This document shows positions 26,997-37,199 of a stretch of DNA of 64,000 nucleotides, one piece after another. The position numbers were made by a program, and so were the translations under genes. A model generated the notes under the pieces. It worked only from the letters and a program-made list of their open reading frames with translations. It did not search any database and was not told the DNA's origin. Each line of letters begins with the position of its first letter. Position 1 is the stretch's first letter. The stretch is from Devosia sp. 67-54 (GTDB lineage: Bacteria > Pseudomonadota > Alphaproteobacteria > Rhizobiales > Devosiaceae): assembly GCF_001899075.1 (NCBI RefSeq), contig NZ_MKVA01000009.1, forward strand, positions 1 through 64,000, in the 5' to 3' direction.

Positions 26997-28027
26997 CCGC
27001 CTTGCGCGTCACCCGCCGCACCGCCCTCGCCGCGCTCGCGGCCGGCGTCGTCGCACCCGCCCTGGCGCAGGCTTCGGCACAGGCGCGCGTCCCGAGCCGC
27101 GGTTTCGCCCTGCCCGACTGGCTCGCCGCCACGCCGCGCGAACCGGCCCCGGCGCTGCTCGACCGGTTGCGTGCGCTGGGCTTCGAGACCATCCGCCTGC
27201 CCGTCGATCCGACCTTCGTGTCGCCGGCCACGCTCGGCCGCATCGCCGCGGTGCTGGCAACGGTGACCGCCCATGGCTTCAACGCCATCCTCGACCTGCA
27301 CCCGGGTGGCGACATCGACTCCGACCAGATCCAGCTCTGCTGGCGGCTGCTGGCCCCGGTCGTTGCCGCCACCGATCCGGACCGCGTCTATGCCGAGCTG
27401 CTCAACGAGCCGCCATTGGCACCGCGAGCGTGGGATAACCTGAGAGAATCGCTGGTCGAAATCGTTCGCACTGCCACCACAAACCACACGGTGATCTGGG
27501 GTCCCGCCCGCGTGCAGGGCATCTGGGAGCTCGACGCCACCGGCCCCCTGGCCGACGCCAACAGCATCGTCGCGGCGCACTATTACACCCCGATGCTGTT
27601 CACCCATCAGGGCGAGACCTGGGACCCTAACCCCCTCGCCCGCATGCACAATCTGCCCTTCCCGCTCAGCCCCGACATGCCCGAGATCACAGCTCTCGCG
27701 GCCACCCTCGACGCCGCCGACCGCCGCTATCTCGAGGCCGAGCTCAAGACCGCCTGGACCGCCGCCCGCATCGCCGGCGACCTCGCCACCCTCGCCGCCT
27801 GGGCCAAGGCGCACGGCACCCCCGCCCTGCTCGGCGAATTCGGCGTGCTCGATTTCGCCGTCGATCCGCAAAGCCGCGCCCGCTGGGTCCGCGTCGTGCG
27901 CGAAGCCGCCGAGGCCAATGGTATCGGCTGGACCTATTGGGAAGCAGACCAGGGCTTCGGCTTCGTCGCCGATCGCGCCGCAGCCGGCGGCATCGATGCC
28001 GGCATGGTCGAGGCGCTGCTCGCATGA
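26993..28027 (+). CDS. Glycoside hydrolase family 5 (cellulase-like), exported
   Basis: A 344-residue protein with an N-terminal export signal carrying twin arginines (RVTRRTALAALAAG, residues 5-18) and a likely cleavage after ALAQA. The GH5 barrel has the acid/base glutamate in LLNEPP (Glu139), HYYTP and the nucleophile in LLGEFGVLD (Glu282), so both catalytic residues are present. A periplasmic endo-glycanase inside a Wzx/Wzy operon usually trims or edits the nascent polymer, suggesting a beta-linked backbone; this is inference. GTG start overlapping the Wzz stop (GTGA); next gene overlaps by ATGA. Confidence 0.88.
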   Translation: MTALRVTRRTALAALAAGVVAPALAQASAQARVPSRGFALPDWLAATPREPAPALLDRLRALGFETIRLPVDPTFVSPATLGRIAAVLATVTAHGFNAILDLHPGGDIDSDQIQLCWRLLAPVVAATDPDRVYAELLNEPPLAPRAWDNLRESLVEIVRTATTNHTVIWGPARVQGIWELDATGPLADANSIVAAHYYTPMLFTHQGETWDPNPLARMHNLPFPLSPDMPEITALAATLDAADRRYLEAELKTAWTAARIAGDLATLAAWAKAHGTPALLGEFGVLDFAVDPQSRARWVRVVREAAEANGIGWTYWEADQGFGFVADRAAAGGIDAGMVEALLA

Positions 28028-29538
28028 CTACCGACGCGCTGCAGCAGCCCCCGCTTCGCCTGCGCCTCGCGCCGGCCGCCGCCGAGGCGCTGTTTCATGC
28101 CGGCATCGCCGTGCTCGTCGTCATCCTCTCGGTCTCGAGCTTTGCCGTCTCCACCGTCTTCGGCGTCGCCGCCAGCTTCGTGATGACGGCGATCGTCGCC
28201 ATCGCCGTGCCGGCATCGATCCCGCTGCTCGTCGCCGTCTCCTTCGTCACCCAGAACATGGTGGTCGCCTGGTACACGCCGAGCATCCCCGACAACACCG
28301 ATTTCGACGCCCTGCGCGGCGCCAATTTCGTCATTCTCGCCACTGCCTTCGCCGCCTTCTTCCTCGCCGCCTTCCAGGCGCGGGCTCGCGCCATCGCCGA
28401 GTTGCGGCCCTGGATCGTCGGCGGCGTCTGGCTGTGCGGCACGATCGTCGTCTATCTCGGCCTCGGCGCCGTGCACGGCGACGCCAAGGACGCCATCGTC
28501 TATTTCCGCAACGTCATCACCCCGATCGCCTGCTTCTACGTCGCCATCATCGCCGCCAGCCTCTATCGCATCGACCTCACGCGCACCGTGCCCTGGCTCG
28601 CCGGCTTCGCCATCGCCTACGGCTATTGCGAGCTCGCCTTCGGCATGGATTTCCTCAGCCTGTTCCACGGCGACCAGTACATCCTCCGCGCCATCGCCCG
28701 GCAGATCCAGAGCGGCGCCTACGAAAAGGCGCTGCAGGAGACCGGCTTCGTGCTCCGCGGCCTGCAGGACGTGCTGCTGACCAATCTGTTCAACCTGCCT
28801 ATCCCCGGCCTGCCGCAGGTCTTCCGCATCGGTGGACCGACGTTCCATTCGATCAGCTTCGCCTACGCGCTGAGCATCGTCTCGGTGTGGTTGCTGTTCA
28901 ACAGGCGCTGGCTGCTGCCGCTGCTGGCGCTGCCGCTGCTCCTGGTCATCGGCTCCAAGGGCGCTATGTTCCTGCTGCTGGTCGGCCTGTTCGTCCGCCT
29001 CGCAAAGCCGCTGCTCGGCATTCGGCCGGCGCTGCTGCTCACCGTTGCGGCGTCGGTGGCCTGGGTTGCCGGCTCGATCGGCTTCGGCATCCGCGCCGGC
29101 GACTACCACGTGCTCGGCCTGTTCGCCGGCCTGCGCGAATTCACGCACAATCCGCTCGGGGTCGGCCTCGGGCTCGGCGGCAACCTGTCGAGCACCACCG
29201 TCGACGTCAACTGGGATCTCGCCCAGGCGCACGGCGCCGCCGCCCAGCCGATGGAAAGCGCCATCGGCGTCATGCTCTACCAGATGGGCATCGGCAGCCT
29301 GCTGTTCCTCGCCTTCCTGCTGGCCATTGCCCGTGCCGCGTGGCGTGCCTATCGTCGCAGCGGCGATTTTGCCGTGCTGTTCCTAGTGGTCGCGGTCGTC
29401 GCCATCACCGCCAACGCCGTGCTGCAGGAGGAGGCCTTCTTCTCGCCGCTGGCGCTCGGCTTCGCGCTGCTGCTCGGCGGCGCCCGCCTTGCCGCCCACT
29501 GGTCGCCGACCTCACAGGCGCGGAGTTTCCGCGAGTAA
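28024..29538 (+). CDS. Wzy-like polysaccharide polymerase / O-antigen ligase-family membrane protein
   Basis: A 504-residue protein with about 11-12 membrane helices and one large periplasmic loop (about residues 215-285). Near the C-terminus are FTHNPLGVGLGLGG and VMLYQMGIGSLLFLAFLL, the layout of O-antigen polymerase/ligase proteins. It is expected to polymerise repeat units flipped by Wzx. The ATG overlaps the GH5 stop (ATGA). Its TAA stop codon lies inside the predicted LacI-type operator at 29534-29547, so the following promoter begins inside this gene's end. Confidence 0.85.
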   Translation: MTTDALQQPPLRLRLAPAAAEALFHAGIAVLVVILSVSSFAVSTVFGVAASFVMTAIVAIAVPASIPLLVAVSFVTQNMVVAWYTPSIPDNTDFDALRGANFVILATAFAAFFLAAFQARARAIAELRPWIVGGVWLCGTIVVYLGLGAVHGDAKDAIVYFRNVITPIACFYVAIIAASLYRIDLTRTVPWLAGFAIAYGYCELAFGMDFLSLFHGDQYILRAIARQIQSGAYEKALQETGFVLRGLQDVLLTNLFNLPIPGLPQVFRIGGPTFHSISFAYALSIVSVWLLFNRRWLLPLLALPLLLVIGSKGAMFLLLVGLFVRLAKPLLGIRPALLLTVAASVAWVAGSIGFGIRAGDYHVLGLFAGLREFTHNPLGVGLGLGGNLSSTTVDVNWDLAQAHGAAAQPMESAIGVMLYQMGIGSLLFLAFLLAIARAAWRAYRRSGDFAVLFLVVAVVAITANAVLQEEAFFSPLALGFALLLGGARLAAHWSPTSQARSFRE

Positions 29539-29547
29539 ATATTTATT
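29534..29547. promoter_or_regulatory. Predicted operator for the LacI-type regulator (copy 1)
   Basis: AGTAAATATTTATT, containing the 10-bp palindrome TAAATATTTA, lies 68 bases before the regulator's start codon. Its exact reverse complement occurs at 30650-30663, before the transport genes. The AT-rich 14-mer stands out in DNA this GC-rich. It overlaps the stop codon of the upstream Wzy gene. Confidence 0.7.
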
Positions 29548-29614
29548 GCCGCCTTGGCCGGTTTTTGCCATCAAGGCTGCCGAGAGGTGGGGCTCCCCCT
29601 TCAAGCTGAAGCCA

Positions 29615-30640
29615 ATGGTTACCCTCAAGGAAATCGCCAAAGCCGTCGGTGTGTCGACCGCGACCGTGTCGCGCGTGCTCAATTTCGACCAGACCCTGTC
29701 GGTGACGGCCAGGAAGCGCCAGGCCATCATCGAGACGGCCGAGGCGATGAACTACGCCACCCCGCGGGCGCGCAACCGCGCCAACCAGCAGGGCCTCAAC
29801 AAGGTGGCGCTGGTGCATTTCCTGCGTCCCGAGCAGGAGCTGATCGACCCGTATTACGTCGGCCTCCGCCTCGGCATCGAGAGCCGCTGCCAGGCCCTCA
29901 AGATCGAGACGGTGAAGGTCTACCACACCGAATCGCTGCCCGAGGCGTCGCTGCTGCAGAGCGCCTCCGGCGTCATCGCCATCGGCGGCCATCGCGAGCA
30001 TGAGATCGCCTGGCTGAAAAAGCACAGCCGCCACGTCGTCTTCGCCGACTTCGCCCCGCCGTCGGGCGAGTTCGACGGCGTCGACAGCGACCTGCTGCTC
30101 GCCATGCGCAAGCTGCTGACCTCGCTGACCGAGATGAACTACCGCCGCATCGGCTTTGCCGGCTGGGTCGACGAGAACAGCCCCGGCCCCTACGAGGAGA
30201 GCCGCTGCCGCGCCTATGTCGCCTGGATGCAGGAGCACGATCTGTTCGAGCCCAAGCTGTGCGCCACCGACCGCGCCATCGAACGCAACACCGAGCAGAC
30301 CGGCTACCAACTGGGCCTGCGGCTGCTCGGCCAGAAGAAGCCGCCCGACGTCATCGTCACCTGCAACGACAACATCGCCGTCGGCGTCTATCGCGCCGCG
30401 CACGAGCTCGACCTCGCCATCCCCGACGATATCGCCATCGCCAGCTTCAACGACATCTCGGTGGCGCAATTCCTCAACCCGCCGCTGACCACCGTGCACC
30501 TGCCCTCCGAAGAGATCGGCGAGACCGCCGTCGAGCTGCTGCTCGAGCGCATTGCCGGCCGCGAGCTTGCCAAGCGCATCACCCTCGCCAACCAGATCAT
30601 CTGGCGCGGCAGCACGCGCCGGCCGCCGGCGGCGATCTGA
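29615..30640 (+). CDS. LacI-family transcriptional regulator of the sugar importer operon
   Basis: A 341-residue regulator. The N-terminal helix-turn-helix and hinge are classical (MVTLKEIAKAVGVSTATVSR, residues 1-20), followed by a periplasmic-binding-protein-like effector domain ending with IPDDIAIASFNDISVAQFLNP and the usual dimer-interface strand. The ATG at 29615 is chosen because the HTH begins there. It should repress the downstream ABC/GH2 genes until a sugar binds, and itself, since identical operators flank it (29534 and 30650). The inducer is unknown, probably a sugar released by the GH2 enzyme. Confidence 0.93.
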   Translation: MVTLKEIAKAVGVSTATVSRVLNFDQTLSVTARKRQAIIETAEAMNYATPRARNRANQQGLNKVALVHFLRPEQELIDPYYVGLRLGIESRCQALKIETVKVYHTESLPEASLLQSASGVIAIGGHREHEIAWLKKHSRHVVFADFAPPSGEFDGVDSDLLLAMRKLLTSLTEMNYRRIGFAGWVDENSPGPYEESRCRAYVAWMQEHDLFEPKLCATDRAIERNTEQTGYQLGLRLLGQKKPPDVIVTCNDNIAVGVYRAAHELDLAIPDDIAIASFNDISVAQFLNPPLTTVHLPSEEIGETAVELLLERIAGRELAKRITLANQIIWRGSTRRPPAAI

Positions 30641-30649
30641 AAATCCCGG

Positions 30650-30663
30650 AATAAATATTTACT
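30650..30663. promoter_or_regulatory. Predicted operator for the LacI-type regulator (copy 2)
   Basis: AATAAATATTTACT is the exact reverse complement of the 14-mer at 29534-29547. It lies just upstream of a possible promoter and 87 bases before the binding-protein start codon. Confidence 0.7.
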
Positions 30664-30670
30664 GAAAATA

Positions 30671-30699
30671 TTGCGCCTCCCGAACCGCCCCGCTACCAA
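30671..30699 (+). promoter_or_regulatory. Possible sigma-70 promoter for the sugar importer operon
   Basis: TTGCGC (30671-30676) and TACCAA (30694-30699) are separated by 17 bases, directly after the LacI-type operator. The -10 is imperfect, so this is only a candidate. A strong GGGAGGA ribosome site follows at 30737-30743. Confidence 0.35.
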
Positions 30700-30749
30700 T
30701 GTGGGCACGAGGCAGGGAGGAACCCGCCTCTGTTATGGGAGGACATCAC

Positions 30750-32027
30750 ATGAATCGCTTCGCCCCCTGGCGTCGCGCCCTTGGCATTGCCGTGGCCGGG
30801 ATCAGCATGATCACCGCCTCGGCCGCCCTCGCGGCGACGACCGTCAACGTCTGGTGCTGGGACACCAATTTCAACGGCGCCGCCATGCGTGAGGCCGCCG
30901 CGCGCTACAACAGGGACCACCCCGACGTGACCATCAACATCGATGTGTCCATGTCGCAGGACGATATCCGCCAGAAGCTGCAGACCCAGCTTCTCGCCAA
31001 CAACACCCAGGGCCTGCCCGACATCGTGCTGATCCAGGACGACGTGGCGCAGAAATATCTGCAGTCCTTCCCGGGCGCCTTCGTGCCGCTCGGCGACAGC
31101 ATCGATATGTCGCAATTCGCCCAGTACAAGGTCGCGGCCGCGACCCATGACGGCAAGGCCTATTCGCTGCCCTTCGACTCCGGCGTAACGGGCTTGTTCT
31201 ACCGCACCGACTATCTCGACCAGGCCGGCTACAAGGCCGCCGACCTGCAGGACATCGACTGGGACAAGCTTATCGACATCGGCAAGACCGTGAAGGCCAA
31301 GACTGGCCATAACCTGTTCGGTCTCGACCTCAATGGCGACGGTCTCATCCGCATCATGATGCAGTCGGCCGGCGCCTGGTACTTCAACAAGGACGGCTCG
31401 CTGAACATCGTCGACAACGCCCCGCTGAAGGCCGCGCTCACCGCCTACGGCAAGATCTGGCAGGCCGACATCGTCAAGCCGGTGTCCGGCTGGACCGATT
31501 TCACCGGCGCCTTCACCTCGGGCGACACGGTCGGCACCGTCGACGGCGCCTGGATGGTGGGCACCATCAAGTCCAAGCCCGACCAGTCCGGCAAATGGGG
31601 CGTCGCGCCCACGCCTAAGCTGGCCGGCGTCGACGGCGCCACGCACTACTCCAACGAAGGCGGCTCGAGCTGGTACGTGCTGTCCTCGGGTCCGGGCAAG
31701 GACGCCGCCATCGACTTCCTCAAGACCATCTGGGCCGGCGACAAGGACTTCTACCAGAAGATCCTGGTCGGCCAGGGCGCCGTCGGCACCTGGCTCGCCG
31801 CCCGTGACGGCGAGGCCTACAAATCTTCCGACGAGTTCTTCGGCGGCCAGCCCGTCTGGGCCAATTTCTCCGACTGGCTCGCCAAGATCCCGGGCGTCGA
31901 CTACGGCACCTTCACGGCCGAAGTGGATGCCGCCGTGGTGGCGCAGCTTCCGGCCATCGCCAAGGGCGGCAGCGTCGATGACGCGCTCAAGGCCATCAAC
32001 GACCAGGCCCAGCAGCAGATGCAGTAA
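30750..32027 (+). CDS. Sugar ABC transporter substrate-binding protein (family 1)
   Basis: A 425-residue periplasmic binding protein. A signal peptide (residues 1-27, ending SAALA) precedes a mature domain starting TTVNVWCWDTNF. Features of carbohydrate-binding family 1 include DIVLIQDD, SLPFDSGVTGLFYRTD and GGSSWYVLS. The start ATG has a strong ribosome site (GGGAGGA, 6 bases upstream). It is first in the operon with two permeases, a GH2 glycosidase and a MalK-type ATPase, so it likely binds an oligosaccharide or glycoside. A hairpin follows the stop codon. Confidence 0.93.
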   Translation: MNRFAPWRRALGIAVAGISMITASAALAATTVNVWCWDTNFNGAAMREAAARYNRDHPDVTINIDVSMSQDDIRQKLQTQLLANNTQGLPDIVLIQDDVAQKYLQSFPGAFVPLGDSIDMSQFAQYKVAAATHDGKAYSLPFDSGVTGLFYRTDYLDQAGYKAADLQDIDWDKLIDIGKTVKAKTGHNLFGLDLNGDGLIRIMMQSAGAWYFNKDGSLNIVDNAPLKAALTAYGKIWQADIVKPVSGWTDFTGAFTSGDTVGTVDGAWMVGTIKSKPDQSGKWGVAPTPKLAGVDGATHYSNEGGSSWYVLSSGPGKDAAIDFLKTIWAGDKDFYQKILVGQGAVGTWLAARDGEAYKSSDEFFGGQPVWANFSDWLAKIPGVDYGTFTAEVDAAVVAQLPAIAKGGSVDDALKAINDQAQQQMQ

Positions 32028-32036
32028 ACCGGGTTT

Positions 32037-32064
32037 CGGAGGCGGTGCGTTTCGCCCGCCTCCG
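32037..32064 (+). terminator. Intercistronic hairpin after the sugar-binding-protein gene
   Basis: CGGAGGCGG (32037-32045) and CCGCCTCCG (32056-32064) form a 9-bp stem with a 10-base loop. No long T-run follows, so it more likely attenuates transcription or protects the upstream mRNA, giving more binding protein than permease. Confidence 0.6.
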
Positions 32065-32153
32065 TTCTCCCGGCGGCCGCGCCCCGTGGTGACGGTGGCG
32101 CGACCGCTTGCCGGCCGCTAGTGTATCGCGGCGTTTGTCTTCGGGGGGTGCAA

Positions 32154-33044
32154 GTGGCGCAAGCGAAGCTCGGCCGTAGCGAACAGGTGACGGGCTGGGC
32201 CTTCGTCGCCCCGGCGCTGGTGCTGCTCGGCATCTTCATGATCTACCCCATCATCTGGTCGCTGTGGATGAGCTTCCAGGTCGGCAAGGGCATGAATCTG
32301 AGCTTCGGCGGCTGGGCCAACATCATTCGCCTCACCAAGGACCCGGTGTTCATCCGCGCCCTCGTCAACACCTGCATCTTCTTTGTCGTGCAGGTCCCCA
32401 TCATGATCGTGCTGGCGCTGCTCTTTGCGGTCGCCCTGAACGACCCGAAGCTGCGCTTCCGCGGCCTCTTCCGCACCGCGATCTTTCTGCCCTGCGTCAC
32501 CTCGCTGATCGCCTACTCGACCCTGTTCAAATCGATGTTCGCCACCGACGGCGTGGTCAACAACGCGCTGATCTGGCTGCACGTCGTCTCCGGCCCGATC
32601 CCGTGGCTGCAGGATCCGTTCTGGGCCAAGGTGCTGATCATCCTCGCCATCACCTGGCGCTGGACCGGCTACAACATGATCTTCTACCTCGCGGCGCTGC
32701 AGAACATCGACCGCTCTATCTATGAGGCCGCCCGCATCGACGGCATTCCCGCCTGGGCCCGCTTCACCGGCATCACCATCCCGATGCTGAAGCCGGTGAT
32801 CCTGTTCACCACCATCATCTCCACCATCGGCACGCTGCAGCTGTTCGACGAGGTCAACAACATCACGATCGGCGGCCCCTCCGACGCCACGCTGACGCTG
32901 TCGCTCTACATCTACAACCTGACCTTCAAATTCATGCCCAGCTTCGGCTACTCCGCCACCGTCTCCTGGGTCATCGTGGTCATCGTCGCGATCCTGAGCT
33001 TCCTGCAGTTCCTCATCGCCCGCGACCGGAGGCCCGCCGCATGA
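32154..33044 (+). CDS. Sugar ABC transporter permease (MalF/UgpA-like)
   Basis: About 296 residues with six membrane helices. The EAA loop contacting the ATPase reads YEAARIDGIPAWARFTGITIP. The start is taken as GTG 32154 because the G-run at 32143-32148 gives a well-spaced ribosome site; GTG codons at 32121 and 32148 are alternatives. It overlaps the second permease gene by 4 bases. Confidence 0.9.
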   Translation: MAQAKLGRSEQVTGWAFVAPALVLLGIFMIYPIIWSLWMSFQVGKGMNLSFGGWANIIRLTKDPVFIRALVNTCIFFVVQVPIMIVLALLFAVALNDPKLRFRGLFRTAIFLPCVTSLIAYSTLFKSMFATDGVVNNALIWLHVVSGPIPWLQDPFWAKVLIILAITWRWTGYNMIFYLAALQNIDRSIYEAARIDGIPAWARFTGITIPMLKPVILFTTIISTIGTLQLFDEVNNITIGGPSDATLTLSLYIYNLTFKFMPSFGYSATVSWVIVVIVAILSFLQFLIARDRRPAA

Positions 33045-33856
33045 ACGCGCTCGCCCTCGCCCGCCGCCCCCTCGTCTACGTCCTGCTCAGCGTCGCCGCC
33101 TTCGTCTCGGTCTTTCCGTTCTACTGGATGGTCGTGGGCGCCACCAACAAATCGGCCGACATCGTCACCGGCAAGCCGAGCCTCGGCGACAGCCTGTTCG
33201 CCAACGCCGCGACCTTCTTTGCCACCGTCGACGTGGCGCGCATCTTCTGGAACTCGGCGCTCATCGCCGTGGTCGGCAGCCTGCTCACCCTCGCCGTCTC
33301 CTCGCTCGCCGGCTACGGCTTCGAGATGTTCCGCTCGCGCTTCCGCGAACGGCTGTTTGCCCTGATGCTGCTGCTGCTGTCGATCCCGTTCGCGGCGCTG
33401 ATGGTGCCGCTGTTCGTGATGATCTCGCAGGCGCACCTCACCAACACCTACGCCGCGGTGATCCTGCCCGGCATCGCCTCGATCTTCATCATCTTCTACT
33501 TCCGCCAGGCCACCAAGGCGTTCCCCGCCGAGCTGCGCGACGCCGCGCGCGTCGACGGCCTCAAGGAATGGCAGATCTTCCTCTACATCTACCTGCCGGT
33601 GATGCGTTCCACCTACGCGGCGGCCACCATCATCGTGTTCATGGCCAACTGGAACAACTACCTCTGGCCGCTGATCGTGCTCAACACCGCCGACATGAAG
33701 ACCGCGACGCTGATCATCTCGGCCCTCACCTCCGCCTACACCCCCGACTACGGCATGATCCTGTTCGGCACGGTGCTGGCGACGCTTCCCACCCTCATCA
33801 TCTTCTTCCTGCTCCAGCGCCAGTTCGTCGAAGGACTGCTGGGCTCCGTGAAATAA
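33041..33856 (+). CDS. Sugar ABC transporter permease (MalG/UgpE-like)
   Basis: A 271-residue permease with six membrane helices and the EAA loop ELRDAARVDGLKEWQIFLYI. It pairs with the preceding permease, its ATG overlapping that gene's stop (ATGA), to form the membrane channel of the importer. The GH2 gene begins 13 bases later. Confidence 0.92.
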   Translation: MNALALARRPLVYVLLSVAAFVSVFPFYWMVVGATNKSADIVTGKPSLGDSLFANAATFFATVDVARIFWNSALIAVVGSLLTLAVSSLAGYGFEMFRSRFRERLFALMLLLLSIPFAALMVPLFVMISQAHLTNTYAAVILPGIASIFIIFYFRQATKAFPAELRDAARVDGLKEWQIFLYIYLPVMRSTYAAATIIVFMANWNNYLWPLIVLNTADMKTATLIISALTSAYTPDYGMILFGTVLATLPTLIIFFLLQRQFVEGLLGSVK

Positions 33857-33869
33857 GGTTCTATCGACT

Positions 33870-36059
33870 ATGCGTTCCGTGACTTCCTTCAATGACGGCT
33901 GGCTGTTCGAGGGCAAGGCCGTCACCCTGCCGCACAACGCGGTGGAGCTGCCCTTCGCCTATTTCGACGAGCGCATCTACCAGCGTCCCTTCACCTACAC
34001 CAAGAGCTTCGACGCCGATCCCGCCTGGGCCGGCAAGGAGGTATCGCTGGTTTTCGACGCCGCCATGGCCAATGCCGTGGTGTCGCTCAACGGCGAGCGC
34101 ATCGCCTCCCACAAGGATGGCTACACGCCGTTCGAGGCGCGTCTCACCGGCCGGCTGCGGCCCGGCCGCAACGAGCTCACCGTCAGCATCGACGGCTCGG
34201 AGAACCCTGAAATCCCGCCCTTCGGCGGCCGCATCGACTACCTGACCTATGCCGGCCTCTATCGCGACGTCTGGCTGAAGCTCACCGCCCCCGTCTCCAT
34301 CGGCGCCGTCAAGATCGAAACCCCCGACGCGCTGGCCGACCGCAAATCCGTCCGCGCCCGCGTCGATCTCAGCAACCCGACGAACGCAGCCGTCTCGGGC
34401 ACCCTCACCGCCACGCTGCGCGACGCCGGCGGCAGCATCGTCGCCACCACCTCGATGCCCGCCGCGGCACGCATGCTCGTCCGCTTCGACGATCTCGCCG
34501 GCATCGCGCTGTGGGATCTCGATAGCCCCAACCTCTATGTGCTGGACCTCGCCCTCGGCGACGACACCCTTACCACCGGCTTCGGCTTCCGCACCGCCGA
34601 GTTCACCACCGAGGGCTTCCGCCTCAACGGCAGGCCGCTGAAGCTGCGCGGCCTCAACCGCCACCAATCCTTCCCCTATGCCGGCTACGGCCTCGGCCGC
34701 GCCGCGCAGGAGCGCGACGCCGAAATCCTCAAGCACGAGCTGCACGTCAACATGGTGCGCACCTCGCACTACCCGCAATCGCCGTGGTTCCTCGATGCCT
34801 GCGACCGGCTTGGCCTGCTGGTGTTCGAGGAGATCCCCGGCTGGCAGCACATCGGCGACAAAGCGTGGCAGGCCGAAGCCATCGAGAATGTCCGCCGCAT
34901 GATCACCCGCGACTGGAACCACCCGTCCATCGTCATCTGGGGCGTGCGCATCAATGAATCGCAGGACGATCACGACTTCTACCTCGAGACCAACCGGCTG
35001 GCGCACGAGCTCGACGCCACCCGCCCCACCGGCGGCGTCCGCTACATCACCGACAGCGAGCTGCTCGAAGACGTCTACACCATGAACGACTTCATCCTCG
35101 GTAACGAGGAGCTGGGCGGCAACCGTCCGCGCACGGCGCTGCGCCCCATCGCCGAAACCACCGGCCTCGACCGCCCCGTACCCTACATGATCACCGAGTT
35201 CGGCGGGCACATGTACCCGACCAAGAGCTTCGACCAGGAGCAGCGCCAGGCCGAGCACGTCCGCCGCCATCTCGAAGTGCTCGATGCCGCCTACGGCAAT
35301 CCCGGCATCGCCGGCGCCATCGGCTGGTGCGCCTTCGACTACAATACCCACAAGGATTTCGGCTCGGGCGACCGCATCTGCCACCATGGCGTCATGGACA
35401 TGTTCCGCGAACCGAAATTCGCCGCCTATGTCTATGCCAGCCAGTGCGAGCCGCACGAAGAGGTGATCCTGCAGCCGGTGACCTTCTGGGCCCGCGGCGA
35501 GCGCAATATCGGCGGCACCCTGCCGCTGATCGTGCTCACCAATTGCGACGAGGTCGAGCTCATCTACGGCAACCACCCGCCCAAGCGCGTCGGCCCCGAC
35601 CGCGAGGCCTTCCCGCATCTGCCGCATCCGCCCGTGGTCATCGACCGCCGGCACTTCACCGCCGAAGAGCTCGGCCTGTGGGGCATGGAATGGCTGGACG
35701 TGAAGCTCGTCGGCTATGTCGACGGTAAGCCGGCCGCCGAGATCAGCTACGTCGCCGACCCTGTGGCGCACCGCCTCGACGTGGTCGCCGACCGCAACGA
35801 GATCGACGCCGCCGGCAAGGACTGCGTGCGCGTCATGGTCCGCGCTCTCGACCAGGCCGGCAACAAGCTGCCCTTCCTGTTCGACCCGGTCGACATCGAG
35901 GTCGAGGGCGCTGCGCGCCTGGTCGGCCCGCACCTCGTGCCGCTGCGCGGCGGCTCGACCGGCTTCTGGCTCGAATCCACCGGCACGCCCGGCCCCATCG
36001 CCGTCAGGGTGACCGGCCCGCGCTTTGGCACCACCACCATCTCTCTGAGCGCCACCTGA
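33870..36059 (+). CDS. Glycoside hydrolase family 2 (beta-galactosidase/glucuronidase-like), probably cytosolic
   Basis: A 729-residue GH2 enzyme without a signal peptide: N-terminal sugar-binding jelly-roll (about 1-140), Ig-like domain (about 140-245), TIM barrel (about 250-540) and a C-terminal beta-rich region. The acid/base Glu is in WGVRINESQDD (Glu363) and the nucleophile in MITEFGGHM (Glu443); the preceding TSHYPQSPWFLDACDRLGLL is typical. It should cleave a beta-glycoside after import. Galactoside versus glucuronide versus mannoside specificity cannot be settled by eye. Its place between permeases and ATPase ties it to the LacI-controlled uptake operon. Confidence 0.9.
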   Translation: MRSVTSFNDGWLFEGKAVTLPHNAVELPFAYFDERIYQRPFTYTKSFDADPAWAGKEVSLVFDAAMANAVVSLNGERIASHKDGYTPFEARLTGRLRPGRNELTVSIDGSENPEIPPFGGRIDYLTYAGLYRDVWLKLTAPVSIGAVKIETPDALADRKSVRARVDLSNPTNAAVSGTLTATLRDAGGSIVATTSMPAAARMLVRFDDLAGIALWDLDSPNLYVLDLALGDDTLTTGFGFRTAEFTTEGFRLNGRPLKLRGLNRHQSFPYAGYGLGRAAQERDAEILKHELHVNMVRTSHYPQSPWFLDACDRLGLLVFEEIPGWQHIGDKAWQAEAIENVRRMITRDWNHPSIVIWGVRINESQDDHDFYLETNRLAHELDATRPTGGVRYITDSELLEDVYTMNDFILGNEELGGNRPRTALRPIAETTGLDRPVPYMITEFGGHMYPTKSFDQEQRQAEHVRRHLEVLDAAYGNPGIAGAIGWCAFDYNTHKDFGSGDRICHHGVMDMFREPKFAAYVYASQCEPHEEVILQPVTFWARGERNIGGTLPLIVLTNCDEVELIYGNHPPKRVGPDREAFPHLPHPPVVIDRRHFTAEELGLWGMEWLDVKLVGYVDGKPAAEISYVADPVAHRLDVVADRNEIDAAGKDCVRVMVRALDQAGNKLPFLFDPVDIEVEGAARLVGPHLVPLRGGSTGFWLESTGTPGPIAVRVTGPRFGTTTISLSAT

Positions 36060-36069
36060 GGAGTCCCCG

Positions 36070-37128
<1,059 letters not shown>

Positions 37129-37199
37129 CTCGGCAGTCGGAACCTTTCCCTGTTTCCCTCGTTCCATTGCCGCTGCATTGTGGGCGCAGCGGGGAGCGC

